A DNA stretch of 64,000 nt, from assembly GCA_946811695.1 (NCBI GenBank), contig OX328132.1, positions 123,151,406 through 123,215,405 of the forward strand, read 5' to 3'. Origin of the DNA: Gonocerus acuteangulatus. Taxonomy: Eukaryota; Arthropoda; Insecta; Hemiptera; Coreidae. Below the pieces are notes generated by a model that did not search any database, was not told where the DNA came from, and saw nothing but the letters and a program-made list of their open reading frames with translations. Below, one piece after another: positions 31,944-42,912 of this stretch. Numbering within the stretch: position 1 is the stretch's first letter; every line of letters starts with the position of its first letter. Position numbers and translations under genes: made by a program.

Positions 31944-32935
31944 CAGGGTGGTCTCGAAGGAAATCGCCAAATTTTTGAGGGGTGTGTACTTCGACTAAAG
32001 TGTAGTTGAATGCCACCAAGGAGAAATAATTACTTGCATTATTTTCACAGATTTAGGCGTTCCGAGTGTTTTGTCTATTCGCTATCTTTTGGCCATTTTT
32101 GCGTTATTTGTCGTTCACGCCATAGGGGAAATTTAATTCAGATGGCATTTTCAAAATTTGCATCAAATTTCCTGTAAGATCTCATGTACCTTCTGCAAAC
32201 ATTTCTCAAACCAAATTCCCAGCAGCCAACCGAACAAATAACTTGTCACGAAATAAAGGTTATTTCTTTAATGTTCCAATGAGTTATCAATAAAAGCCAA
32301 AATGTTTTGCTTATTTTTTTTTTTTTTTTATTTTTATTTTTACGGCGCATTTACATCTAGGAGTGCAGCAAGGAATTTTACCAGCGAGCCATGGGATGAT
32401 AAAATTCCTGCCGGAGGTTAGGAATCGAACCCACAGTCTCCCGCTTATGAATCCAAGGTGCTAGCCATTAGACCACGGGAGACCCCGTTTTGCTTATTGT
32501 TTTTTTTTTTTTTTTTTTTTGTTTTTTTTTGTTTCAATTGACCACAATTTACCCATGCATAGCATCCTTTTTTGGCTTTCAACACTAACAAACGGTAATG
32601 AAATAATGCAACTTTTCTGAGAGTCCCATCAACGTAATAGTGGACCATTAAAAATAAGAAACCTTTATTTCGTGATATGTTATTTGCTTGGGTGGTTGCT
32701 GTCAATTTGGTTTGAAGAATTTTTGCACAAGGTAATTTATGTCGTATACGAAATTTGATGCGGAATTTAAAACTGTCATCAGAATTCAATTTACACTATG
32801 GCGTGAACCACAAATAGCACAAAACTGGTCAAAAACTAGCGTTTAGACGAAAAACACGGAAAAGCCTATATCTAGGGAAATAATGCAAGTAAAAATTTCT
32901 CATTAGTGGCATTCAACTACACTTCCGGGAAACAT
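31944..32935. mobile_element. Foldback element, CAGGGTGG family, copy 2
   Basis: Starts cagggtggtctcgaaggaaa after TA. Arms (about 32110-32275 and 32640-32810) are inverse complements. Matches 1-837 over its whole length. The outer right end is lost at 32935, where LINE sequence begins. A SINE sits in the hinge. Confidence 0.75.
32316..32486 (-). mobile_element. tRNA-headed SINE, family A, copy 3
   Basis: Minus-strand copy with box B (ggttcgattccta) and the tRNA-like head ending at gggtctcccgtgg. The 12-bp target duplication gttttgcttatt is present at 32304-32315 and 32487-32498. A deletion removed part of the tail hairpin (catctaggagtgcag instead of the full body). Confidence 0.9.
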
Positions 32936-33875
32936 CTTTCATCGGACGAAGTGGGCTATGCCACAACAGTGTGAGATTCCTACTCACTTAAAAAACACCT
33001 CCCTTTTCACCTCAACCACCCTACGGAACCGCCCTCAGGCACTACATACTTCGTAGGGGCAGTGTTGGCCTCATGCCTTCCTCGTTATTGGACTACATTA
33101 TGAAGCCGCAGTCTGGCCTTTTCTCTGCCGTTCCAATATACGGAGCTTCTTGCCGATGAAAGCAGCGTATTCCGCTACATCCTTTCAGTTCTCGCTGTTA
33201 GTCAGGATTAGGCTGTCTAGATTTTCTGGTTTCAGTGCCTCTCCTAGTTTTCTTTCTAATTCGGCCTTTTCAGTGGAAAATCTTAGGCATTCGAAGAATA
33301 CATGATGCGCCGTTTCGTCTACTGGGGCACATGTAGGGTATGAAGCCTCATCATCTAGATTAAACCGACATAGATAAGCCCTGAAGCAACCATGCCCGGT
33401 GAGCAATTGAGTCAGATAATAATCAGCCTCTCCATGTTTCTGGTCTGACCATGTCTAGATGTTGGGTATTAGTCTGTGTGTCCATCTTCCCGATGTTGAC
33501 GTATCCCAGTGTCTTTGCCAGCTCTCCATTGTTGTATTTTTCTCTTCTTTTGCAACCGTCTTCAAGTGAGCGTCGGGATCACCTCTTCTTCTCCGGTAGA
33601 TCCTATTACGTTCCTCTGCCAAGCGATCAATTGGAGCTATATCTCCTAAAACACACGCTGCGTCGTATGATACAGTACGGAAAGCTCTTACGACACGTAA
33701 AGTACTTCGACGGTTTTGTTTTACATTGCTCTGACGGTCTTGCTCCTCCATTCTGCGCGATATTTCGCCGGATTCCTCCCCGCATCTTCTGGCTGTCATT
33801 CATCCTTGTTTGTTGGTGGGGGGTCTCTTGCCAGCAAGCAAGACCGCTAGAGAATGAAGCCGCATTACTAACATA
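32936..33875 (-). pseudogene. R1-clade LINE ORF2, C-terminal remnant
   Basis: Minus strand, two frames: RRSTLRVVRAFRTVSYDAAC, then LGDIAPIDRLAEERNRIYRR and MESWQRHWDTSTSGRWTHRL. After a frameshift near 33440 comes LTGHGCFRAYLCRF, then YPTCAPVDETAHHVFFECL. This is the region after RT in R1-like arthropod LINEs, ending in the CCHC-type zinc knuckle. It is followed by 3' untranslated sequence down to 32936. RT and endonuclease are absent. It ends on the right at a Tigger-like MITE. Confidence 0.85.
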
Positions 33876-33877
33876 TA

Positions 33878-34301
33878 GAGTAAATTTCCTCTAATCCGGC
33901 ATCCTACGGTCCAACACACTTCATAATCCGGCACGGCAGGGGTGTCAAGGCCAAACATGAAGAGTGCGCCTCTTCAGTTCTTATGCCCCAGTTCCGCGAA
34001 ATCCCCATCCCAACAACCCCGTGATGCCCGGCGGGATCGTAGAAAAATGCCCGAAAACCCTCTCTCTGATCAAATACGTACTTGTTGCCAGCTCAGTTTA
34101 TAGCTTTCGACTGAGGCAGAATAATTCTAACAGTGTGTAATTTTATTTTACTCATTACATTAAATATGTACTAGTCTTTTAGTCTATATTTCGTTTAATT
34201 TTCACCTCTATCCATTTTTTTCTACATGCATCCAATAATCCGGAATATTTGATAATACGGCATGCTTCAAGTCCCGAACATGCCGAATTAAAGGAAGTTT
34301 A

Positions 34302-34304
<3 letters not shown>
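33878..34304. mobile_element. pogo/Tigger-like MITE, 427 bp
   Basis: Left end gagtaaatttcctctaatcc, right end ggaagtttactg: imperfect inverted ends of the Tigger type (cagtaaacttcc then ttaattcggca when read inward from the right). TA lies on both sides (33876-33877 and 34305-34306). Interior noncoding. A pogo-type HTH fragment exists at 47.0 kb but is not linked. Confidence 0.8.

Positions 34305-34357
<53 letters not shown>
34305..34357. repeat. Microsatellite (TA)n
   Basis: TA run starting at the TA target site of the Tigger-like MITE. Confidence 0.95.
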
Positions 34358-34363
34358 CTTAAG

Positions 34364-34523
34364 TGTCGGAGGACGAACTCGGAGTTTTTAAAAAGACGCA
34401 ACAGGAGTACGGGAAAGTAAACAGCACGAGAGCTAGATTGATACTGCCTTTATTTAATCCGGCTGAGCCTTATAAAGGCTCAGCTGTTTATTTACATTCT
34501 AGGGTCCTTCTTATCCCCTAACA
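34364..34523 (-). mobile_element. Probable solo LTR, 160 bp
   Basis: Minus strand starts tgttaggggataagaagg and ends gtcctccgaca (TG...CA). It has a TATA-like box (ctttataagg) and, 3' of it, a polyadenylation signal (ttaaataaagg) in the usual LTR order. No target duplication is visible because the flanks are TA repeats. Confidence 0.6.
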
Positions 34524-35041
34524 TATATATATACATAAATGTGTAAATAGTCAGAAGGGCATATATTATCAATTAATTACTTTGAGATCCTTTATGACAA
34601 GGGATTAGAATGCACAAGCTTAATTGTAAATTGTTAACGGCCATAAAGCCGGAAAGCCCTGATATTATTTATTGTAAATGATTTTGATAGCCTTTATCAC
34701 GGAGGATTAGAAAGCAGAGTGTAAATTCTCAGCTGTTAACGTCCTTAAAGTTAGAAGGGCATAATTTAGAGCTTTTCCCTGAGTAATTATTCAGAGAAAA
34801 TAGGATAATTGCCTCTCTTTGAGAGTATTGTACTCTATAATGCACACCAGGAATCATAGGGCGCCTTTTAGCCCTAAATAGGAGCTCTTTAATTTTACAC
34901 TCTCAAATTGTGAGGTATTTTACAATACTCTCAATTGATTTCCTTACCTATTGGTTAATTGTATATGTTGTATTAACATGGACATTGCCGGACAGAACAA
35001 TGTCAGACATTTCGAATGTTTCGGGCAAGCTGATGATGCTT
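34524..35041. other. No gene recognised; weak internal repetition
   Basis: Two related stretches (near 34540-34660 and 34660-34760) share agaagggcata, attgtaaat, gttaacg and aaag. It may be the inside of the LTR element nearby or an old tandem duplication. Confidence 0.35.
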
Positions 35042-35500
35042 TGTTTTTTTTTGTTTTTTTGGTTTGTTTTGTTTTTTTAAGGTGTGCCAACCTTAGAGTA
35101 TTTAACGCCATCGAAAGGAACATAAGGCAACTTCATGTTTTATATTGATGTTGGGTGAAGTTTTCCAAACTTTAACTGTAGATTTTATTTCTCTTAATTT
35201 GTTGCTGTCTATTATCTGCCTTTTATATTGCCAGTTTTACCAGACTATTTGCTTCAGGCAATTAATAATAGCATTCTTTAGAACCCTGTGATAGAGGATT
35301 CCTTCATTTACAGCTCTTTTCGCTAAGGCATCGACCTCCTCATTCTTTTTAATTCCGCAGTGGCCGGGGATCCATACGAATAGAACTGTTTGACGATTAC
35401 CGTGAAAGTCTGCTATGGTTTCATTTGTAAGAGTGATGAGTGTATGGTTTCAGAATGGAGTCCTCAGGGCATGAAATGCAGACAAAGAATCCGTAAAAAT
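35042..35500 (-). pseudogene. LINE RNase H remnant with its 3' tail
   Basis: Minus strand gives TDSLSAFHALRTPF, a stop, then ETIADFHGNRQTVLF and VWIPGHCGIKKNEEVDALAK: the RNase H domain of an I-type LINE (TDS box and the GHCGI...D box). Here the Asp is kept in VDALAK, but GNE has become KNE. Downstream come 3' sequence and the tail ggcgttaaatac...ggcacacc (35108-35079) followed by an A-rich end (T-rich on plus, 35042-35078). So coding remnant and tail type are physically joined. Confidence 0.8.
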
Positions 35501-35735
35501 TACTAGATAATTGGAGGTTTAAGGCCTGCAGGTTGTTTGCCCTAAAAATCTAATTGTCTAATGTAATTGACACCAATTTGAATTTCCTCCACGAAATCGA
35601 CTTCAATATAAAGTTTTGTTGTACTTGGCAAAGAAAAAGTTTCACAAGTTTATTCCAAACTTAGAGGAATCGTATTTCAATCCATAATCCATTTGACGGC
35701 TGTTTGAGTGCCCCTGACTCCGCCGTCTGGCAATG

Positions 35736-35797
<62 letters not shown>

Positions 35798-35834
35798 GGT
35801 GTGTGTGTGTGTGTGTGTGTGTTTGTGTGCGTGG
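35501..35834. other. Unassigned, with (TA)n and (GT)n
   Basis: A TA run at 35740-35793 followed by (GT)n to 35822. Long frames over it (121-152 codons) are low-complexity. No gene. Confidence 0.6.
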
Positions 35835-35864
35835 CGAAACCTCGGGCATTCGAAGAACACATTG
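35835..35864 (-). pseudogene. LINE zinc-knuckle fragment (HNVFFECPRF)
   Basis: Ten residues that continue the R1-type LINE frame of 36636-36990, separated from it by the inserted LTR element. Together the two pieces show that the LTR element landed within the zinc-knuckle codons of a LINE. Confidence 0.7.
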
Positions 35865-36232
35865 TGACAAACCAGATGATAAATAAACAAAATGATAAAA
35901 ATATTCTTCTTTATCAAAAAATAAATACGCATCTGACGGTAATAATAGATATAAATCAAAATAAAATTCTCCGTGTCCAATTCACAGCACAAAAACCAAA
36001 ATCCACCGACCTCGGGGAACACAAAGGAATGCTTAAAATAACTCGAGCTACGGCACAACAGCTGATGAGCTAGCAATTCATTACTCGCGCAAGTAATCAA
36101 TCATTAATTTACTAATTAGTGAGTTGCAGGCCGTGGTTTAAAAATACTAGAGTTGCCGCGAGCTAGGCGGGCGAGTTTTGACAGCTGTGCAGTGGAAGGT
36201 TATTGTGCGTCAAGTTAAGCGCGCCTGCTACA
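35865..36232 (-). mobile_element. 3' LTR of a Ty3/gypsy element, 368 bp
   Basis: Minus strand begins tgtagcaggcgcgcttaact at 36232 and ends ggtttgtca at 35865. A purine tract tcggaggggagtga lies just before it (36246-36233), as the plus-strand primer should. Only the first 25 bp of the 5' LTR survive (36611-36635). Flanks cattg (left) and tcatg (right) look like a diverged short target duplication. Confidence 0.8.
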
Positions 36233-36610
36233 TCACTCCCCTCCGATGAGTGAGTCGCAGAACCTTACGGGCAATTGGATCTTGCGTCCTCGTCGGGTGG
36301 TATAAATGTGGGGTTGACGTTCTGCGACTGGGCATTGACGGCAGGTTCTTTTGGTGGCGAGGGTGGAGCCGCAGGAAGTTCTGAGGTAGACTGCTGTGTT
36401 GCGGTGACAGGATCCTCTAAGATGTAGGCTGGCTTCAGGCGGTCAACTGATACCGTCTTGGTACCAGAAGGCAGCAAGATATCAAAGGTCTTCTCTTCGC
36501 GTTTCATGAAGGCATGTGGACCTGAATAGGCTGGTGTTAGTGGCTGGCGAACCGCATCGTCTCGGAGGAAGACGTGGGTACACTTCCTTAAGTCTTTGTG
36601 GACGAACGTA
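36233..36610 (-). pseudogene. Ty3/gypsy pol, integrase C-terminal end
   Basis: Minus strand: TFVHKDLRKCTHVFLRDDAV, then RQPLTPAYSGPHAFM, then EKTFDILLPSGTKTVSVDRL and KPAYILEDP, followed by a proline-rich tail to a stop near 36270. HVFLR...PL.P.Y.GP and the VSVDRLKPA box are hallmarks of the integrase C-terminal part of gypsy elements, which binds DNA ends during integration. Everything from gag to the integrase core is deleted, so the piece abuts the 5' LTR stub directly. Confidence 0.85.
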
Positions 36611-36635
36611 GGTCAGGTTGAGTGCGCCTGCTACA
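36611..36635 (-). mobile_element. 5' LTR stub of the gypsy element
   Basis: The minus strand tgtagcaggcgcactcaacc repeats the start of the 3' LTR with two changes, then passes straight into integrase sequence. A deletion from inside the 5' LTR to the end of pol is implied. Confidence 0.75.
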
Positions 36636-36990
36636 TCATGTTCCGCAGTCTCATCTTTTGGGGCGCATGTGAGCATTTGAGTTAGATAAAAATCTACGTC
36701 TATATGCTTCCTTTCTCCCCACGTCATGATGAGAGAAATTAATCTATCTGTCCATCTCCGCCATTTTGACGCTACCCAACGTCTTTGCCAACCCTCCATT
36801 GCCAAATTCTTCTACTCTTCTTCAAAAGTCTTCAAATGGGCGTCTAGGTCTCCTCTAGTCCTCCGGTAGATCCTATTACACTCTTCTGCCAAGAGGTTAA
36901 TTGGAGGCATATCTGCTACAACACACGATCCATCATAAGATACTGTCCGAAAAGCTCGGCAGGCACGAAGACCACTTCGGCGATAAATAC
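36636..36990 (-). pseudogene. R1-clade LINE ORF2, C-terminal remnant interrupted by gypsy
   Basis: Minus strand: LRACRAFRTVSYDGSCVVAD, then MPPINLLAEECNRIYRRTRG, then MEGWQRRWVASKWRRWTDRL and QMLTCAPKDETAEH. Same family as 32936-33875. The frame continues on the other side of the gypsy element at 35835. Some stops and lost segments. The LINE part is older than the LTR insertion. Confidence 0.82.
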
Positions 36991-37226
36991 TATTACAACT
37001 ACGGGCTTATGCCTTTACCGTCATTGCGCTCGACCAAAAGGGAGCTGTATACAGCAAGGTAGGTGTGTTTGTTTGTATGTAATTTAATAAGAAAATACAA
37101 GAATAGAAAGTTTAAAATTCAATTGCTATACCAAAAGTATTGATTACTTGAAACTCACAATAAAAAAAAAGTGGAACTATATGGTAGTCAAATTAAGACA
37201 AAAGTATAATTAATTAAATTTATTGT

Positions 37227-37229
<3 letters not shown>
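36991..37229. other. LINE border then AT-rich sequence
   Basis: To about 37050 the minus strand still reads like the LINE (LYTAPFWSSAMTVKA). Beyond that nothing is recognised. Confidence 0.4.
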
Positions 37230-37304
<75 letters not shown>

Positions 37305-37460
37305 AATTTGAATTACCATTATTTTCGTGATCTATGGGTTCTGATGTATAAAATGTTTTAGTCGGCAGTTCCGGATTGCGTCATCGGATTCTCGTCATAA
37401 GCTATGTTTTCCACTAGCGAGGGAGGAAAGAAAAGTGCGAAAAAAAGAGAGAGAAGTGGT
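37230..37460 (+). mobile_element. (TA)n plus family K end
   Basis: A 70-bp TA run is followed by caaatttgaattaccattat, tttcgtgatctatggg, ttagtcggcagttccgg, attgcgtcatcgg and gtcataagc. Same order as other K ends. Confidence 0.8.
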
Positions 37461-38029
37461 ATTCTTGCTCTTTTTTTTTTTTTTTTTTAATTTACGTAAC
37501 TAGTTAAAATTAATTAACTAAGTCTATTCCCTTAGCTTCCTCCATAACTCTTTCTGAAAATTATTCTTACGTGTTAAGGGATGAAAATCTAAGTTAAAAT
37601 AATTTAATTCCGAGATTAAAAGAAAAAGATAATAATTGTTCCCTGTTTTGTGTCTTTATCATGGGTTTGCTTTTTATAATAACGACGCCCTTCCACCCTC
37701 CTCAACCTCCTCTCCTCCTGCTCTCCCCCCACCCTCTTTTCCTCAATCCTCTCACCCCTCCCTCCTCTTTTTCTCAACCCCTTTCCTCTCACTCTCTCCT
37801 TCCCCGACAACCCCTTCACCCCCTCCAACAACCACTCCCGAGTCATTAACTCGATCCGTTTGCTACTTCATCCACTACTCTTCTATACTTTTTCTTGTTT
37901 CCTTTGTAACATAACTCTCTTTTACCTTTGCCGTAACTCTTATGTAATTTTTGAATCTTTAGTCGCTAAGGGAGGTTTTCTTTTTTAATTAAATTTTACT
38001 GGGCTTTGAGGATTTCTGCGTGCAAGCTA
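37461..38029. other. No gene; pyrimidine-rich stretch
   Basis: The part 37680-37850 is strongly C/T-rich on plus and gives frames of 60-92 codons without domains. No RNA gene or element end is seen. Confidence 0.4.
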
Positions 38030-38395
38030 AAAAAGAAAGTCGCCTTGCAGACACTGCGGCATCGCAACATGTTTCCAATTAATGCTTTGAGTGATTTTGA
38101 AAGCTCTGAATATTTTTCCTTCAATATTACAAAACCAACACTTTCGAAACGACAAGCATTCAATAGAAATTAATGTCTCAATCTTATTTAAAGAAAATAT
38201 ATCTGGCTTTCTAATGAGTACCTTCCAGTTATCATGATTTCAAAGCCATTTTCCAGATATTTTAGAAAATGTACGAACAGTCTTTTGTTATTTGTTGTAT
38301 TAATCCCTCTACTGGAAAACATAACCAAAATTTAAACATTTCTTAGTCTTGATGAATACAATTGTTTTGAAAAAATGCTCAACTGAATCGGCTAA
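38030..38395 (-). mobile_element. Family K fragment, diverged
   Basis: Starts gtcgccttgcagacactgcg, a decayed form of the K hairpin end, and continues with K-interior phrases (catttcttagtcttgatg, attgttttgaaaaaatgctc). Confidence 0.5.
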
Positions 38396-38812
38396 ACTGG
38401 ACTTAACCAGGCTAAGAATTGGACACTCACTCATAAGACTTTCGTACTTAATGGAAAAACAGGACAGACCCATGTGCTCATACTGACAGACTGCATAAGA
38501 CGAGAAAATTTACTCATGCCACAAGACTTACACACATTACTCGCAGAGGGTAGCCCTCACATCAACACTATATTACATTATTTAAAGAACAACAATTTTT
38601 ACACAAAAAAAATCTAACAATCTTCCTTCTTCTCCTTGTGCTTTCAATTTTAATTGTTTATTTTATAACCTATAGATTTGATTTAATTACGGTAATGCAC
38701 CTTATTTTAGTTATTTTGTGTTTTATATTTGTATTAAAATACATTGTAAATGTAAATGAATTGTGGTTTATATTTGTATTTATTATTTTCAATCAGATGA
38801 ATCTTGCTGTAT

Positions 38813-38860
<48 letters not shown>

Positions 38861-38989
38861 ATATATATACATATATATCTTATATAAGTTTAAATGTACA
38901 TTGTATAAACGTCAACATAGTGTAAATGAACTGTACATGTTGTAAAATCTGTATTAGGGCTCATAGATTTAATATATTGCATTTAAAGT
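38396..38989. other. LINE-like scrap then (TA)n
   Basis: Near 38395 the plus strand reads tggacttaaccaggctaaga then attggacactcactcataag, resembling the LTRLRIGHS/THS phrase at the end of LINE ORF2 (compare the minus-strand frame at about 55250). It is short and broken. A TA run lies at 38815-38880. Confidence 0.35.
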
Positions 38990-39591
38990 GCTTTTACAAC
39001 ATACCTCTTCACTCCTTGCAAAATCTTCCAGGATTAGTAAGGAAGGCTACTAAGCAACCTTTTATTCCAAACAACTTCCTAGGAACTTCAACATCACTTC
39101 AACTCATCAAACACGATTATGATTAATAAGGAAGACTACTTTTTAATTACTTCACCCAATGCAAAAAACATAGGATTAATAAGGAGAACTACTAAACAAT
39201 CTTTTATTCCAAACAACTTCCTAGGAACTTCAACATCACTTCAACTCATCAAACACGATTATGATTAATAAGGAAGACTACTTTTTAATTACTTCACCCA
39301 ATGCAAAAAACATAGGATTAATAAGGAGAACTACTAAACAATCTTTTATTCCAAACAACTTCCTAGGAACTTCAACATCACTTCAACTCATCAAACATGA
39401 TTATGATTAATAAGGAAGACTACTTTTTAATTACTTCACCCAATGCAAAAAACATAGGATTAATAAGGAGAACTACTAAACAATCTTTTATTCCAAACAA
39501 CTTCCTATGAATTTCATAATCACTTGAACCATTCAAACACATTTATGATTAATAAGGAAGACTACTGAACAACCTTTTACTCCAAACAACT
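38990..39591. repeat. Tandem repeat, 142-bp unit, about 4 copies
   Basis: Units with aggattaataaggagaacta, ttccaaacaacttcctagga and cttcaactcatcaaacac recur at 39172, 39314 and 39456. The first unit is partial and the last diverged. Confidence 0.92.
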
Positions 39592-39626
39592 TCCCCATGA
39601 AGAGAGGGATGAACCGCGCTAAAATA
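39592..39626 (+). mobile_element. Family K terminal stub
   Basis: Reads ccccatgaagagaggg, then atgaaccgcgctaaaat. It is the outer end of K directly after the 142-bp array. Confidence 0.6.
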
Positions 39627-40175
39627 GGTTGCTTATTTTTTAAGTCTACACTTTCTTTAGAGATTAATTTTAAACATATGATATTCATTATCGATCAGCT
39701 GACTATTTTCCGCCATATTGAATTCTTTCAGACCATGATCAGTCTGGTTGTGGCCTTACTATGGAAGGTTCTCCTCCTCCATTTGCCTGAAGTGGCACAA
39801 AGAGGGTGCGAAAAATGTAGGAATGAAATAAACTTACTGAAAATATTTAGTGAAGTTCTTTATTTTTTTATCTTACCACAATAACGATGTATATATATCC
39901 CTATGCTCACACTGACTGATTCACTTTTCTACGAGACCAGCGATGGATGGTGAATGTTCCCTTAAGATTTAAAGAAAAAAAAAATTTTAATTTATTTGTT
40001 GTTTGTTTTGTAATAAGTTATTAGATGACAACTATTATGTATAAGGTATATTAAATATAATTTATACTATTAAAAATTTTAAGAATTCAAAATTGTAATG
40101 TTTTAAAAAAAATAATTTTAGAAAAGTTATTAAAAGAAGAGGAAAAATACATGTGGAAGAGGTCAAGTTACGAGA
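39627..40175. other. No gene recognised
   Basis: A 95-codon plus frame at 39597-39884 starts inside the K stub and shows no domain. AT-rich beyond 39960. Confidence 0.35.

Positions 40176-40226
<51 letters not shown>
40176..40226. repeat. Microsatellite (TA)n
   Basis: TA run ending acacatatac. Confidence 0.96.
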
Positions 40227-40234
<8 letters not shown>

Positions 40235-40770
40235 ACACGTGAAGAGCATTGACACACAAGAAAACGGTACCGCATTGACGGATCATGCAATATCAAAAAA
40301 GAAAAATTTCAATTTCAAAGAAGTTAATCTATTAAACAAAGAAAGAAATACGCTGAAAAGAAAAATCAAAGAAAATATTTATATTCTAAAAAAATAAAAA
40401 ACAGCTGCTAATAAAAGGACCGATCTTAAAAATGTGCATTAAATTTTCCATTCTATAATAGATTAAGACCTAATTGTTGTGACGGACGGACTTTACAAAT
40501 GCCACATCTAGAGACCACATACACGCGGCCATATTGGTAGGCTTAGGGCATGACTAGTATTACCCCTGCCTCCGTAGAAAGTACATGAGACGAGTGGACT
40601 TCTTAGCAAGGTAGGACTTAAGAAATGTTTTTTTTTAAGTTATTTTAAGATTTGGACGTCTAAAATATCGTATATTTTAAATATATTTAATATTGGGAGG
40701 TACAAAAATGGATTTTGTACCTCCCATAATAACAAAACGTATTAAGAAATATTTTGGGTCATCTACAACC

Positions 40771-40773
<3 letters not shown>
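40227..40773. other. No gene recognised
   Basis: AT-rich with no supported feature. Short inverted phrases (gtacaaaatcc near 40720 against ggattttgtac near 40709) make a small hairpin. Confidence 0.35.

Positions 40774-40842
<69 letters not shown>
40774..40842. repeat. Microsatellite (TA)n
   Basis: Pure TA run. Confidence 0.97.
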
Positions 40843-40846
<4 letters not shown>

Positions 40847-41487
40847 AACGGAATGCATTTTTCCTGAGTAGAGGATCAATGAATATTTTTTAATTGAGCA
40901 ATAAGGAAATGGTTCAGGGAGTTTAATTTAGAGATTTATGCCCCCATTTCCGCCCATAATTTAATTTGTATTTTTTTTTTTCTTTTCTTTTAAATATGCC
41001 TAAACGAGGGGTCCGAATTTATAGCTGGAACGGACTCCTCTCGGAAAATAGTCTCCTCGTCTGTTAAAATGACAAATTATTTGGGAGTTGTGTCATTATT
41101 CATGTAAGCTGTCAGATTTTAGGAGGGCAACTAGGCTTTATACATCCCTGGCAGACAGGTCCTCTTCCTAATTATTACAATCCTCAAGCTCATAGCTCGC
41201 GGTGGTGTCGTCATTTCAACATTATGACAAGCAATCAAATGCCACATACTCCTCTTATTGTTAGCTAGTTATATGCAGGGCTCGAAAATAATTGTTAACT
41301 TTTACTTTAAAAAAGTATTTTTTAAACTTTTACTTTTATTCCATTTTGGAAAAGAAAAAGTTATGAAATAACTCTTTGGGTTTAAACCTCTTTTTTAAAT
41401 AAAACTTTTAAAGTAATTGTTATTAAAATACTTTACACATTAAAGGCGGGGATCTTGACGAAAGGATGCCAGGTAACGCTGCGAACG
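40843..41487. other. No gene; border of the 44-bp satellite
   Basis: Includes T/A-rich repeats of cttttactttt and, near 41430-41445, taaaggcgggg, which is the inverse of part of the satellite unit next door. No frame supported. Confidence 0.4.
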
Positions 41488-42902
41488 CCCCGCTTTTAAG
41501 CTACAGTCGAGACAAATCGTATTACTACGACTCCCGCCTTTAAGCTACAGTCGAGACAAATCGTATTACTACGACTCCCGCCTTTAAGCTACAGTCGAGA
41601 CAAATTGTATTACTACGACTCCCGCTTTTAAGCTACAGTCGAGACAAATCGTATTACTACGACTCCCGCCTTTAAGCTACAGTCGAGACAAATCGTATTA
41701 CTACGACTCCCGCCTTTAAGCTACAGTCGAGACAAATCGTATTACTACGACTCCCGCCTTTAAGTTACAGTCGAGACAAATCGTATTACTACGACTCCCG
41801 CCTTTAAGCTACAGTCGAGACAAATCGTATTACTACGACTCCCGCCTTTAAGTTACAGTCGAGACAAATCGTATTACTACGACTCCCGCCTTTAAGCTAC
41901 AGTCGAGACAAATCGTATTAGTACGATTCCCGCTTTTAAGCTACAGTCGAGACAAATCGTATTACTACGACTCCCGCTTTTAAGCTACAGTCGAGACAAA
42001 TCGTATTACTACGACTCCCGCCTTTAAGCTACAGTCGAGACAAATCGTATTACTACGACTCCCGCCTTTAAGCTACAGTCGAGACAAATCGTATTACTAC
42101 GACTCCCGCCTTTAAGCTACAGTCGAGACAAATCGTATTACTACGATTCCCGCTTTTAAGCTACAGTCGAGACAAATTGTATTACTACGACTCCCGCTTT
42201 TAAGCTACAGTCGAGACAAATCGTATTACTACGACTCCCGCCTTTAAGCTACAGTCGAGACAAATCGTATTACTACGACTCCCGCCTTTAAGCTACAGTC
42301 GAGACAAATCGTATTACTACGACTCCCGCCTTTAAGCTACAGTCGAGACAAATCGTATTACTACGATTCCCGCTTTTAAGCTACAGTCGAGACAAATTGT
42401 ATTACTACGACTCCCGCTTTTAAGCTACAGTCGAGACAAATCGTATTACTACGACTCCCGCCTTTAAGCTACAGTCGAGACAAATCGTATTACTACGACT
42501 CCCGCCTTTAAGCTACAGTCGAGACAAATCGTATTACTACGACTCCCGCCTTTAAGCTACAGTCGAGACAAATCGTATTACTACGACTCCCGCCTTTAAG
42601 CTACAGTCGAGACAAATCGTATTACTACGACTCCCGCCTTTAAGCTACAGTCGAGACAAATCGTATTACTACGATTCCCGCTTTTAAGCTACAGTCGAGA
42701 CAAATCGTATTACTACGACTCCCGCCTTTAAGCTACAGTCGAGACAAATCGTATTACTACGACTCCCGCCTTTAAGCTACAGTCGAGACAAATCGTATTA
42801 CTACGACTCCCGCTTTTAAGCTACAGTCGAGACAAATCGTATTACTACGACTCCCGCCTTTAAGATACAGTCGAGACAAATCGTATTACTACGACTCCCG
42901 CG
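41488..42902. repeat. Satellite array, 44-bp unit, about 32 copies
   Basis: The unit is cgcctttaagctacagtcga, then gacaaatcgtattactacga and ctcc, with an exact 44-bp step. Within each unit tcgta-ttac-tacga can fold. Variants (cgattcccgctttt) appear at 41921, 42141 and 42361, exactly 220 bp apart, so five-unit blocks have been copied as a higher-order unit. Units are adjacent with no spacers, so this is not a CRISPR array. Confidence 0.97.
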
Positions 42903-42912
42903 TGACTATCTA

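Noticed and set aside
41488..42902. CRISPR-like array
   Set aside because: Units are directly adjacent 44-bp copies without unique spacers, in an animal genome.
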